Shown: piece by piece, positions 1-55,959 of the stretch
Layout of the letters: every line of letters begins with the position of its first letter
Numbering within the stretch: the stretch's first letter is position 1
Assembly (NCBI GenBank): GCA_030159075.1
Contig: BROG01000376.1
Span: 1-64,000 of the forward strand
Direction: 5' to 3'
DNA: 64,000 bases
Origin: Atrina japonica
Lineage: Eukaryota; Mollusca; Bivalvia; Pterioida; Pinnidae
Notes under the pieces: model-generated
Seen by the model: the letters and a program-made list of their open reading frames with translations, nothing else
What the model was told of the DNA's origin: nothing
Database searches by the model: none
Made by a program: the position numbers and the translations under genes

Positions 1-385
1 CTATTGTACTGTGTATCCTTCAGCTATAGATGTTTTAAGTGAAAAAATAATAACAAATCGGATAGAAATACGATATGGCAGTGTGCCATGAGTACATAAT
101 CATTTAAGTGAAACTTGTTTGATAGTAGATGGTTTAATTTCCACGAAATTTAATATCTACGAATGTTGTAAAAAAAATAATAAACATTTTTTATTATACA
201 ATATATGTATATATACCAAACAAATGGAATTATGCAGCTACAAAATTTTCTATTGTAACATTTACAATAATCCTATATATTTTTATTTAATAGATGTTTG
301 ATTTTTTTTTAATGTATATATCTTCTCATAAGGAAATAGTCAATTTAGAAATGTAACGTGCAGTTATACTTCATAATTATTTCAC
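1..385. other. Intron sequence, no feature recognised
   Basis: AT-rich sequence downstream of the last visible exon. I looked for the expected C2 exon (a 45-55 nt open block with a central RCF-type motif) and did not find it here. Confidence 0.5.
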
Positions 386-44094
<43,709 letters not shown>

Positions 44095-44334
44095 TCTGAT
44101 TGATAAAACATATCATATAAATAAATTAAAAATATTCGTTAATCAGAGTTTCAAATTTTTAATGAATGCTTAGCCGAATTTAAAAAATTGTTTGACTATT
44201 TATTCAAATTATGATATTTTTATTTTACTTTTGTCAATATTGAGTCAAATTGACCCTCATAAAAATATCAATAAGTAAATAAAAATGATTTTAAAATTTG
44301 GAAATTAAAGATCACAAAACCAAAAGCTGATTAC

Positions 44335-44400
44335 CTGGCATCAATTTTCTCGAACGATATATTCCTGTTGTTTGTTTCATGTGAAACGTACCTAATACAT
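44335..44400 (-). other. Candidate 5' UTR exon of the large gene
   Basis: Reading the minus strand, TTGATGCCAG|GTAATC at 44335 is a good donor and could pair with the acceptor just before the start codon at 44094. Its 5' limit is unknown. If real, the spliced leader contains a very short upstream ORF (ATG CCA GAA TGA) that overlaps the main ATG by one base. RNA evidence is needed. Confidence 0.3.
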
Positions 44401-45439
44401 CAGAATTCAGAGCGCGCGAGTTTACAGACAACCCATATTAATTAACATAGAGCCAGTATAAGTTACCTACCTCAGGTAGATATACGATATCAATGTTCAC
44501 AGTTTTATTAAGAAATCAATTCTTTTTCAGAATCCAAATAAACATTTCGGATTTAACGGCAGGTGATAACATAAGCCATCGCTGATCTTCATTTTGTTGA
44601 TTTTTAAACAAGAGAATTTTATTGGTAAATAGAAGTTAAGTCATATTTTATTATTTCGATACATTCTAGATAGCATTCACAAACGTGGAATGGAATTTGT
44701 CCATGTAATCTTCTAAAATACTCGTGTCTCTATAATTTTGAGGGTGCTTTTGCTTGCTAGTCAACACCAGATTACCCCATGTAAATTAAAAGAAGATTTT
44801 AATTCATATATATTGAAGGTGTTCATTGCATTGTTGATGACAACAATGTTATTTATTTTCAACTATGTAATATTAAAATCATTTCACAGTAAATTACTAT
44901 CGTTTTATTAAGTACATGACACTAACTTTGAAATGTCAGACTAAATATAAATGTTTTGATCATTTAAATGACGCATTAGATAATCTTGTTATATAACATG
45001 ATTTAAGATTTCATTAAAATGGTAGTATATAAAAATCAATGTCATAACATTATTATTTATCCCTCAGACTGTCTGCTCATTTAAATCAGTGGTCCTAACT
45101 ACCATGGCTGAGCTAGGTAAATTGAGATATGGTTCATTACTGAAAGTAATTATAAAATACCCTGTATATGGTCTAATAATGCGATGTATGCCTCGACCTA
45201 TGAACTATGACCTCATTATTATGTATTTCTACTTATTATCAATTATTGTCAAAGGTTTGGTTTCGAATTTTACTCTTAAAGTTTTAATTTATCTTATTGA
45301 TTAATATTATTTATTTATACCAGCGGTGTGAATCAAATGCGAATACTATAAAATTCAAAATAGTTATTAGAAAATTTAAAGACACGCCATTTTTTTAAAA
45401 TTCATAATATTAAATATACGATTACCCTGATCTCTAAAC
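44401..45439. other. Upstream flank of the large gene, nothing recognised
   Basis: AT-rich. The promoter should lie here or within the 44.1-44.6 kb stretch, but I see no TATA box or other element that I could defend. Confidence 0.4.
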
Positions 45440-46030
45440 AACAATTCCACCTGAAAAGTTGAAAGAATCATTATATAACTTACAAGTGTCTCTTTCCATT
45501 AAAAGTGGTACCCTCAAATTTAAATGTCATTGCTTATCATGACACTTATTCCGTCAAACGTCACTCTAAATACACTTCAGTGGATGTAAAAAAGATCCTA
45601 AAGTTTCTAATAGACATAAATGGAGAGGTCCTTCAACAAAAGGTCGGCATTCCAAAGGGAACCTATTGTGCCTGTTTATTAGCTGATCTATCCTTTTCTC
45701 ATACAAAGCAGATTTCATTCAAAAACTTATAAAACAGTAAAAGAAAAAGATAGCTGTGGTCTTTAATATTACATTTAGATATATTACCGATTTATAACCA
45801 TTTTAAGACTGATGTGAGTGCGAATTTTCCCAGCGAGCTAGAAATTAACGACACCACAGAATCAAGCACATACAGTTAATGTTTGGATATTTTACTTCTT
45901 ATTGACACGGTCAGGAAAAACTATACGAAAAACGTATTGATTTCGGCTTTCCTTTCGTCAACTTTCCACATTTGTTGTCAGAAGGATAAGAGAATTCGCG
46001 TTTAAAGTAAATATCTCAGTATAATACGGT
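45440..46030 (+). pseudogene. Penelope-like element, degenerate reverse transcriptase
   Basis: The frame 45505-45732 contains DTYSVKRHSKYTSVDVKKIL and QQKVGIPKGTYCACLLADL, the PLE/RT block around the conserved GIP(M)GTxCA motif. The following parts (FRYIT, then DFGFPFVNFPH-like) are in other frames with stops. No intact element. It is followed in the same orientation by a tail repeat at 46070-46240. Confidence 0.8.
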
Positions 46031-46069
46031 GAGTATAATGACCTTGTTTGCACTATTTTACGCTATCTA

Positions 46070-46240
46070 AAATGTCGAGCTCTGTTCGATAGAGGTTGTT
46101 GCCTTTACTGATTGTGATATGTATGGCCATACGACGGGTGTGAATGGTCGCCAGGGGATGCTTACTTCTCCATGGCACCTGATACCACCTCTATTACTCC
46201 AACGTTCAACATATTTGTTTACTGTCTGTTGGACCACCTG
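46070..46240 (+). repeat. Penelope-type 3' tail repeat following the RT fragment
   Basis: GACGGGTGTGAATGGTCGCC, AGGGGATGCTTACTTCTCCA and TGGCACCTGATACCACCTCT match the reverse complement of 52.60-52.68 kb. The RT-then-tail order is the same in both places. Confidence 0.72.
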
Positions 46241-46279
46241 ATGGTTATCAATATAACTATCAGATAATCATAACTAATA

Positions 46280-46525
46280 TTTCGCAATGGTAACCCTATT
46301 TAAAATTCCAAATTCTTCTAAAGCTAATATAGCCATCTTTTTACAGTAGTTACTCTTTCACGGATCTGGCTATACGTTTAGATTTATTATTTGACTTTGT
46401 CTGATACCTCTTTCTCTTTAGAAAATCTGTTTAAAATTAGAGCTCAATTGATGAAGTCTAATTGACAGAAACAATCGTCTTGAGCATTATAACTTTGGCA
46501 TTATGTTTATAATATTTATAATATA
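46280..46525 (-). repeat. Dispersed repeat family R1, copy
   Basis: TTAGAGCTCAATTGATGAAG and CAATCGTCTTGAGCATTATA are the reverse complement of 51.51-51.58 kb. Confidence 0.65.
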
Positions 46526-46639
46526 AATATTATTAATTAATAATTTATATGGCGTACACTTCATCAATCGTTCTGATGCTGTATTTGATAACCAATATGG
46601 AATAACCAGTTATATGTGGGATGTAACAATTTCAAGACG

Positions 46640-46890
46640 CAGTCGGCGCATCCGTGGCTGGGTGCTTGCATATTACGCTTTAAAGTATGCATCACGAACT
46701 ATTTCACCTCCAGCAAGCACAGCTTCGAGACCGGTTTGAACCTGAGTTGATCTTGTGAGAAAGTTTGCCAGATTACTGACAGAAGGTCGGTGGTTTCTTC
46801 CCGGTTACATTATAATTTATAATCGATTTCTACCTCCACCACAAAAAATGATCATTATTTTGTTGTTAAATACCATTCACACAAAGAAAT
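46640..46890 (+). mobile_element. Degenerate tRNA-derived SINE
   Basis: GCATCCGTGGCTGGGTGCTT ... AGCTTCGAGACCGG ... TTGTGAGAAAGTTTGCCAGA ... GAAGGTCGGTGGTTTCTTCC. The last two blocks match the SINE at 21811-22060, and the head is decayed. Confidence 0.65.
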
Positions 46891-46899
46891 ATAACCGCA

Positions 46900-48089
46900 G
46901 TTTGAAGATAAATCGTGAAATTATATACATTTGCATGTAGATTTCGAGCTATGGAATTTTCATGTTGCCATTTTTCTTTTTACTTTTCTGTTTTAAAATG
47001 ACAAATAATTCCCGTGTGCAAAACAACGAATTGCCAGTCCTTTTTTAAAAATTGCGAGAAATACAAAGTACTCGAAATTATAACACAGAAAACATCATCA
47101 CAAATTTTATTGAGTACAAAAATTATGGTTATTTAATTGTTGGTCTTACAGTTTATAATTTTCCGGAATCATATTTGTTTGGTATATATGACCCCTGAAT
47201 TGAAGTGCAGCATACACTTTATTCAATGAATTTACACGAGAATTTATAGAGTACAGAAAGAATACATGTATATCAAACTCGATCTTCATATTTGCTCGAG
47301 TTGTCATATCTTCATTGTTCACTTTATGTTGACTACATTATTTTGATCCTTCTCAAATAAAGTGTGATTTCTTAAACATGGTATTCAGATTAAAGCATCT
47401 CTGTAAAAACTACAAAAAAATCGATGTTCTTTAATTTGTCATTTTTCTAGAAGTTGCAAGTTCAAACACTCCCGCTTCGGGTGGGTCTCCTTTGAGGGTC
47501 AAAAGTTTAAAATACACCAGCTTTATTTAGTAGCCAAGTAAATGATATAAGGTTTATATCAGACCTGATAAGACGTTTTATTCGAAATAATCTGTTAATC
47601 ACACCTAATGTTTATTTAAAAGATACATGTATGTATATTGTATATTTTAAATTATCTTATTCCTGTAAGAATGGCTTTTACGAAAACCTGCAACAAAGTT
47701 TCTTTTTCAAACTTTGCTTAAAACTATAATTACGTAAATATGATAAAATTTCTGAAAAATAGAAATTTTGACATTTATTCTTAAAAACTAGGCCATCACT
47801 GTGCAGACTAGTAAATTAGGTTCCAAATTAAGTACAAGTGTTTCTTACTCTTACCTGCATAACTAAAGTCTTCTAAAAATGTTTAACCAGTGTAAGTAAG
47901 TCTTGAAAAAATACTTAAACTACCATACCACCATCATCAGCTATCATAAGCCTTAACAAGTTCGTCATCAGTTCTTCATGATTATTGTTGCTGTTGTACA
48001 ATTTCTATCATCATCATCGTCAACATCATCATCATCACCATTATATATTATTATCAGTAGTATTCTCGTTACTAGATTGTAATTATTAG

Positions 48090-48186
<97 letters not shown>

Positions 48187-50690
48187 GGACTGGTGGATGG
48201 GTTTATTGAAGGCTCGATGGATGGACGGACAGACAGACAGATAGGGTACTTTCAGCAAGATAAAGATCGAATACAGTTGATTAATTATCAGCCTTATATC
48301 TTCTTTTGTCTAGACGCATAAAAATGTATTTTCTCATTGTAGCAATCCTACTATCCCATGTATATCTGAATAAAAATATCGATTCTAAAATCTTTAAAAT
48401 GTTGGAGGATCAGACAAAATTTAGATGCTGTTAACTTTTGTATACACTTATGGTTCGAGAGGATTAATATAACTTAGTATTGATCTAATTTTAACACTTG
48501 TCACATTCGAATTAGGAACAAGATATGTTCGAAGGAGACCTAGAGATTATCTCACAGCGATATCGTGTACAAAAGTCCAGTTCCTTAGAATACTTTTGTA
48601 ATTGTTGAAGTTCATTATAAACTAGGGAAAACTGAAAGTGCAACCCTAGTTCATGTACTTGATTATGATAGTTTAATAGTTATCCAATATACCTGCATTG
48701 ATACTTCAGCTGCGAGTGAATCCTGTTTTGTTTATTTCCATATTTTACTACCTGTATGCCTTTTATCTATTACCATAAAAATGAATATTTTGTTCTTAAA
48801 TAATGTTTATGGTTACGAGGGTAACTTAGTATTGCATTTTACGTGTACTTTTTCACAATTGCCAAATTTTCATTTTCGTGTAAATTTGTATTTTGGTGTG
48901 TATTGGTGAAATTTAACTATAACAAATTAAGAACATAAATCACATAAAAGCCCATATTTCGACACTTTCTGCATGGATTTTTATAATTTTAGAAGGAATT
49001 CACAAAAACGCTATAGCTTTTTCCGCCCATGTGTCTTGATTGCGGGTGTTACAACAATGCACTGAATGACACGTCAGTAAATCGATATATTTATGCTAGA
49101 AAAATTAAAATTAAAAATTATGTAGAATTTCTGGATATACTGTGAAAGAACAAATTTAACTCGTTTATCATCTTTAAATGTGGTACATTGACATAAGAAC
49201 ATGTTTTTTTCCTGTCCTGAAAACTTACATCTGAATATTTATCAAAATCCTAATGGTAAACGTAAAACTATGATTATTATGAAACTACCCAATTCACACT
49301 GAATAAAATTTATTTCCTATCATTTGACCTATCCAAATGAAAATAAGTACTTTTATTTCTTGCCCATAGAATTTTCTATACAATAATGATAGTATACGTA
49401 AAACTGGTGAGTGATAAAAGGTTTCATCTTCAAAATTGTCATTTATGAGACCATTCTAATTTGTTTTGAATCCAAAAAAGATTTTAATCAGTTAGCAAAC
49501 ACTCTGTTAGCACTTTTTTACAATAATATCCCCGCCTGTATTACTTTTGGCAATGTGGAAAATAATACGTTTTCGGTCACTTGTGTATTTGTATATAATT
49601 GATTTTTTCAAGCAATTGATAGTTACAATACACTTACTGAGCTCACTGTATAGGATATAAGCTACCTATGATATTTAATATCTCTTTTCTCGATACTTTT
49701 CTTTCAGATAACTTAAAATATCAGTTACCAATATTCTGAATAATTTTTTAAGGTTCTGTCCATTTCGATCGAATAAGTCCAGTTCATCGTATTTTCAATT
49801 TGATTATTTCGATCCGATATTTTAAAATCTTCAAATATAATACTTATCAAAAAATTAAAGTTACCGAAATATTTTTCATATCTTAATTCAATTCTCATTC
49901 TTTCTTTATCTAGAAATGATAAAATGATCATTCTTCGGATTTTTTATAATATAGGTTTAAAAATTCAGCTTGTAAATTGAATTATTTCAGCTTTCAGGGT
50001 ATAAAATATTTCATCGCTTTAAACTGAGAATGCATTTCCCAACATATGATTTAAAGTCACTCTCCGATTTGTCTACCCTCCAGTAATACATATCAACATT
50101 ACTTGATCACAAATTTGCATCCTTGCCCTGTCTAGATGCTAAAATATGCACTGTATTTATGGTAAAATCCGACGTAATTTATCGCTTTTTAAGGTTTACA
50201 AATAGTTGTTGTCGATTTATATACATATATTAAAGATCTGCAAAGATCTGCAGATCAAACAAAAATGATATATTTTGCTGACTTTAATAAACCGAAAGTT
50301 CGTAAGATTAATATTACACAAATATTGTTGTTAAATTTAAAGTTTTTCATTCAGAATTGAAATCATTTTGGTTCGAAGTGGTCTTACAATGATCTCACCG
50401 TGGGATAAACTTTAAACAATATATCATATTCAGCGCTGGATATGACAGATCCGTGTTTACAAAAAGGTTTATATACACTGATATTTTTGTCTTACTGCAC
50501 TAATAATCAATTATTTGAATAGTTCGCAAGTATCAATACTTGACTTTCCCCCAGTACAGTGAGTATTCAAGCATATACTTATTAAACATAGATAACTAGT
50601 CTTTAGAAGATTCAACAAAACGTTTTTTTCTTTCTTTTTTTTATCAGCTGATTTGATTCTAGATGTCGATTTTTCGAGTTGTAGAATGAA
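46900..50690. other. Intergenic, no gene; (GATA)n at 48089-48184
   Basis: AT-rich with a pure GATA/ATAG microsatellite at 48089-48184. Short open frames here have no recognisable domain and no splice context. Confidence 0.6.
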
Positions 50691-50756
50691 ATGACATTCT
50701 TGCTTTATATATACCGAATATTCCGTTATAATGAATGTCGTTGTAAAGCGGGTTCA

Positions 50757-50866
<110 letters not shown>

Positions 50867-51479
50867 TGTACACTTAAAAGTCATATCTAATTTACATATA
50901 ATTAAAGACTAGTACAATCATTATTGAATAAATTGTAATGTTTATTTGTGTACATGTTTTTAAATGCATTTTAAATGTACAGTGTATTTGAATAATTGTT
51001 GTAATTTGTGTTCAATGAAAAACTTCTCTTTCAGAACCAGAATGTAGATATAAAAAACAAACTACAAAAGCTGATACTTTTTATTTTGTACATCAACTTT
51101 GGTTGTAACTAGTACATACTGATTTGTCCTTTTCATAATGCGACAGTCAACAGAATATACTGAAATGTATCATCTTTACAAACACGTGGTCTCTCATATC
51201 TCATCTTTAACTAATCAAAACACTGCTAGTTTTAAACTAAAATAACAAAGAGTGAAATTGGCCATTCTAACGATCAGAGGTTTATATTTCATCATTATTC
51301 ACTGTATCATTCTTAAATAAATATTTTCTTCGACAGTGGTTACAAATATGTTCACTCGTTTTGTGTCTTATCTTATCTATAAAACAGTATATAACCTTTT
51401 AATCAAAGGGCATTGACACTCATATGAAAACACTTACATTGCATTATCTATTACGACTATGTCATAAAAACCGCATCAA

Positions 51480-51890
51480 GTACTTTCAAATATTATAAAC
51501 ATAATACCAAAGTTATAATGCTCAAGACGATATCGTTTCTGTCAATTAGTCTTCATCAGTTGAGCTCCAATTTGAAAAATATGTATTTTCTAAAGATAAA
51601 GTGGTATCATACAAGGCCAAATAATATCTTTAAAAGTATAGCCGAAATCCGTCTAAGAGTAACCACTATAAAAAATGACTATCTTAGCTTTAGAAGATTT
51701 TCGAATTTAAATGGTGTTAAAAGTGCCAAATATGACTTTAGTATAAGATAAACAAGTGGTACCGAAATACCAGATACTAGGTTTATGTATACCCTCGGGG
51801 ACTCAAACGGTCCACCAGCAGTGGCAACGACCTAGTGGTTATAAATATTATAAACATAATGCCAAAGTTATAATGCTCAAATGCATAACG
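51480..51890 (+). repeat. Dispersed repeat family R1, longest copy, with a partial duplicate end
   Basis: TATTATAAACATAATACCAA, ATGCTCAAGACGATATCG, TTGAGCTCCAATTTGAAAAA and CGTCTAAGAGTAACCACTAT. The opening TATTATAAACATAATGCCAA, AGTTATAATGCTCAAA recurs at 51846-51881, so the element or its end is repeated here. The best copy for defining the family. Confidence 0.7.
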
Positions 51891-52524
51891 TTACACATAG
51901 CAATCGTACATGATCCAGTCAAAAGGTTTGAACTTCTGTTGTTCATAACCAAATATCATCTATTAAAGTGTGTGTAAAAAAATATAACAAATGCCATTGT
52001 GTACACGCCATTTTATATCCAACACGATTACAACCATAAAATCTTAAGACAACTACAGAAGAATTTTCAACTTCAGATGACGGGCCTTTGAGCATTCACA
52101 GTATAGAAATTTGCACATTCTCCGAGGACGGAACTTCCAGGTGATAAACCTTTATACATTTATAGACATTTAGATGACTCAAAGACTTAGAGCTATCCTC
52201 AGATGACTACAGATCTTATAAAATATATCCTCAAATGACATAAATTTCATAATCTTAAGATCATTGACCATTATGCATCCTCAGACTATTTCCCTTAATA
52301 TTCCTCAGATGACAATAGACCTCTATATAGTAAAATCAATATAACCTAGCGGGGTGGAGTCTTGTGAACTCTTTCTTGACCTGGACGAATTCAAGTTTCG
52401 TGTAATAAAGCATAACATTGAAATTCCACTGATTAGGATAATTGTTCCTACTTGTTACCATACATAAGAGAGTATCCAATGAGGAATAAATTGTTTTTCC
52501 CGTGCAATTTGTCATAATATAAAA

Positions 52525-52765
52525 ATTTCAGATACCAAAGTATAAATCAATAGGATGTCCAGGACATAGATACAAATCCGGTAAAAATGGACAAACACGG
52601 ACCTCTGGAAACCAAGAGGTGGGATCAGGTGCCATGGAGGAGTAAGCATCCCCGGTCGACCGGTCACACACCCGCCGTGAGTCCACAGTCAAGTCCAATG
52701 AAACACGTGAGGAGTGTATCCTCATCACAATTGGTACAGACGTCTCAACAACCGCCAACGAAAAG
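52525..52765 (-). repeat. Penelope-type 3' tail next to the RT
   Basis: Directly downstream, on the minus strand, of the RT remnant. Landmarks on the plus strand are AGGTGGGATCAGGTGCCATG, GAGGAGTAAGCATCCCCGG and TCGACCGGTCACACACCCGC. Reference copy for the solo tails at 1.0, 1.3, 27.2 and 46.1 kb. Confidence 0.75.
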
Positions 52766-52779
52766 GCAACTCAACATTT

Positions 52780-53625
52780 CACTTAGTGAAACAGAGTAGT
52801 CGCAAACAAGACTATTATACCGACCTTAAAATTTGCGGAACGTTGACATTAAACGCGGTTTTCGATATCCCTGTGTCAATAATTTGTCAGTGAGTAGTTT
52901 ACCTCTGTATATGAAATCTTCATATGTTGTGTACGCCCTGGCATATCGGATCATTTGTGAAATATAAACTCCATATTCAGGTGACTGAGGGATATTACTA
53001 CTTAAATGTGGAAAATTTACGACGGGAAAGCCGAAATCGTCGCGTTTATCGTATAGCTTAGTTGCTAATTTCCCGTCTGTGTTTATATTAAGTAAAATGT
53101 CTAAGTATGAAGCGTGTGTACTTGATTCTGTTGTATCTTTAATTTCTAGTTCGCTGGGATATATCGCATTGACATATGTATGAAAATTGACAAAACGTCG
53201 TCGATATATCTAAATGTCAAATTAAAGGACATCGCTAACTTTTTCTTCTTTTGATTCAGCAGTTTCTGAATGAAGTCTGCTTCGTATGAATAAAGGAACA
53301 GGTAGGCCAATAAAGGAGCACAATTGGTTCCCATAGGAATACCGACAGTTTGTTGAAAGACCACGTCTCCGAACATTACAAATATATTGTCTATTAGAAA
53401 TTCCAGCATGTTTTTTATATCAACTTCAGTATACTTATGTGTAGATTCAGAGTGGTGTTTGACGAAATAAGTATCCTGATAGCCAATCACTAGATTATTA
53501 AATTTTCGGGTACCACCTTTAGTGAAAAAGCAGTTGTCTATGATGCTAAAAAGTCTTTCTTTTAATTTTTTATGTGGAATAGTGTAAAGAGTTGAGAAGT
53601 CACAAGTTTTGATACTAAAAACCAA
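52780..53625 (-). pseudogene. Penelope-like element reverse transcriptase, frameshifted and 5'-truncated
   Basis: The open part 53146-53625 (159 codons) shows CDFSTLYTIPHKKLKERLF, IGYQDTYFVKHHSEST, LEFLIDNIFVMFG, QQTVGIPMGTNCAPLLAYL and FRYIDDVLSI; YIDD is the catalytic box. A frameshift near 53185 moves the rest (AIYPSELEIKDTTESS, then FPVVNFPHLSSNIPQ and YGVYISQMIRYARAY) into another frame down to about 52790. The N-terminal part is missing. A dead copy of an element type common in bivalves. Confidence 0.88.
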
Positions 53626-53710
53626 AAAGTGAGTAGAATCATCCGTATGATAATCAAAAGGTTACTCCGCCCCGCTAGCTTATGTGAATCGGACAATACA
53701 AATTTCAGAC
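53625..53710 (+). repeat. Short dispersed repeat R5, copy 2
   Basis: GTAGAATCATCCGTATGATA ... GCTTATGTGAATCGGACAAT matches 28298-28380 in reverse complement. It abuts the 5' truncation point of the RT remnant. Confidence 0.5.
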
Positions 53711-54364
53711 GAATCTGGACCTTTTTATTTTCTCCAACTATAAACTTTTATACATTTTCAGATTACAAACTTATACACATTCAAACTATACACCTAAATA
53801 CGCCATCACATCATACGTCTTTAGACTCTATCATACTATGAATTGCTAATCATCATACAGCAGATCACCTTCAAACAACCTTTCTATAACCTCTGACGAC
53901 TATAGATCTTTACATATACTCAGACTAGAGTAATTTATACAGAGACTATTGACTAGCATACATCGTCAAATTATAGACAATTACACACACTTTGACTCTA
54001 CCATTCTCAAACTATGGACCATTAAAATCCCTCAGTCTATAGACTATAACTCCATAAACTATACTGTTACATATCCTCAGACTATACTATTGTGTTATAG
54101 TTGTTCATCCTTAATAAGATCACAATACGTGGTTAGACTCCCACATCTTACTGATATTTGCGATATTTACACATTGGCATCTGTGTCAAACTGATTAAAT
54201 GTCATGTAATAAAATAATTGACGACCTAAGTTTCGGTTAATACATGGAGTTATCAAACCAAGAAAGCAATATTTTCCATCCGCCTTCAGTATAGGGAAAA
54301 TATCGCTTTCATGGGTTGATAACACCATGTATTAACCTCAAATGAGGTCGATAATTGTTTATTA

Positions 54365-55120
54365 TACATCCTGAGACTATAACCTGATACACATCCTCAG
54401 ACTTTAACCTGATACACATTCTCAGATTATAACCTGATACACATCATCAGACTTTAACCTGATACACATTCTCAGGCTATAACCTGATACACATCCTCAG
54501 ACTGAAACCTGATATACATCCTCAGACTGTAACCTGATACACATCATAACAGACTATAACCTGATACACATCCTCAGACTATAACCTGATATACATCCTC
54601 AGACTGTAACCTGATACACATTCTCAGACTATAACCTGATACACTTCCTCAGACTGTAACCTGATACACATTCTCAGACTATACCTGATACACATCCTCA
54701 GACTATAACCTGATACACATTCTCAGACTATAATCTGATACACATCCTCAGATTGTAACCTGATACACATCCTCAGACTATAACCTGATATACATCCTCA
54801 GACTATAACCTGATACACATTCTCAGACTATAACCCGATACACATCCTCAGACTATAACCTGATACACGTTCTCAGACTGTAACCTGATACACATCCTCA
54901 GCCTATAACCTGATACACATTCTCAGACTATAGCCTGATATACATGTACATCCTCACACTATAACCTGACACACATCCTCACACTATAACCTGATACACA
55001 TCCTCAGACTATAACCTGATACACATTCTCAGACTATAGCCTGATATACATCCTCACACTATAACCTGATACACATCCTCACACTATAACCTGATACACA
55101 TCCTCAGACTATAAAACATC
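54365..55120. repeat. Minisatellite, 25-bp unit, about 30 copies
   Basis: Units of ACCTGATACACATCCTCAGA plus CTATA, with C/T variants (CATTCTCAG). Diffuse, older units containing CCTCAGACTATA continue on both sides. Intergenic. Confidence 0.95.
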
Positions 55121-55594
55121 CTCAGACAATACTGATACACCTTCAGAGACTACAGACCATTACACATCCTCAACAATCTTAATATTATCTTATGAAAGTC
55201 CTGCCATTTTTCTACACACCATTATTTCACAAAAGTGGATATATGTAATTGTGTATGTGTTTCTGAGTAATACTGAGACAAACACTCCTACATCTAGTGT
55301 TCATACAATAACACGTTTTTCAGGGTTTTTTTTCAATTGAAAATAAAATCATCAATCATCAATCATTCATATTCAAATTACATAGAAATGTATAGTTACC
55401 ATTTGTTGTTGTAGCAACAAAATGACTGAATCACACACTAAAATAAGTTGATGAACCCATGAAGTTAGCTTTCTGATACAAATGAAATTTGAAACAAATC
55501 AAAGTTTCAACACAAAAGTAAGAATGGAAACCATTATCATAATTGAGATTGTGAAAAAGACATACAAGTATCATATTTTCATTAGATAATTTAA

Positions 55595-55955
55595 AGGGGC
55601 ATTAGCTGTATTTTTTCTTTCATCTTTACTATTTAGAATGATGCACTTAACAGAAAACAGATATACACAGGCATAAATATTGTGAAATTCCTATATATTT
55701 TGTGGAAATTGCTTGAGAAACCCAGGTATGGGGTACCTTTTCACTTGCAATTGATTAATTTAACCTGACTATTTGTATATGAATACCACATTGGACCTGA
55801 CCTTATTTTCACAAAATATATAGGAATATAAGATTTCTTATGCCTGTGTATAGTTCTTATTTGCTATTGTAAATCAAGTATAAGTACGGGAAATAAAAGT
55901 ATAAAAAATCAACATAATTTTTTGGTAAACACAGTTAATGCGCCTTTAATCATCA
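55595..55955. mobile_element. Foldback MITE, most complete copy
   Basis: Begins TTTAAAGGGGCATTAGCTGT and ends ACAGTTAATGCGCCTTTAAT, an imperfect inverted repeat. Internal arms (ATATACACAGGCATAAATAT and TTATGCCTGTGTATAG) are also inverted. No coding potential. Confidence 0.75.
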
Positions 55956-55959
55956 TGCC

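Noticed and set aside
45089..45304. 71-codon plus-strand frame
   Set aside because: No recognisable motif, no splice context and an AT-rich intergenic setting; it cannot be told from chance.
52528..52799. 70- and 76-codon frames on both strands
   Set aside because: They lie in the non-coding tail of the Penelope-type element, and the other tail copies do not keep them open.
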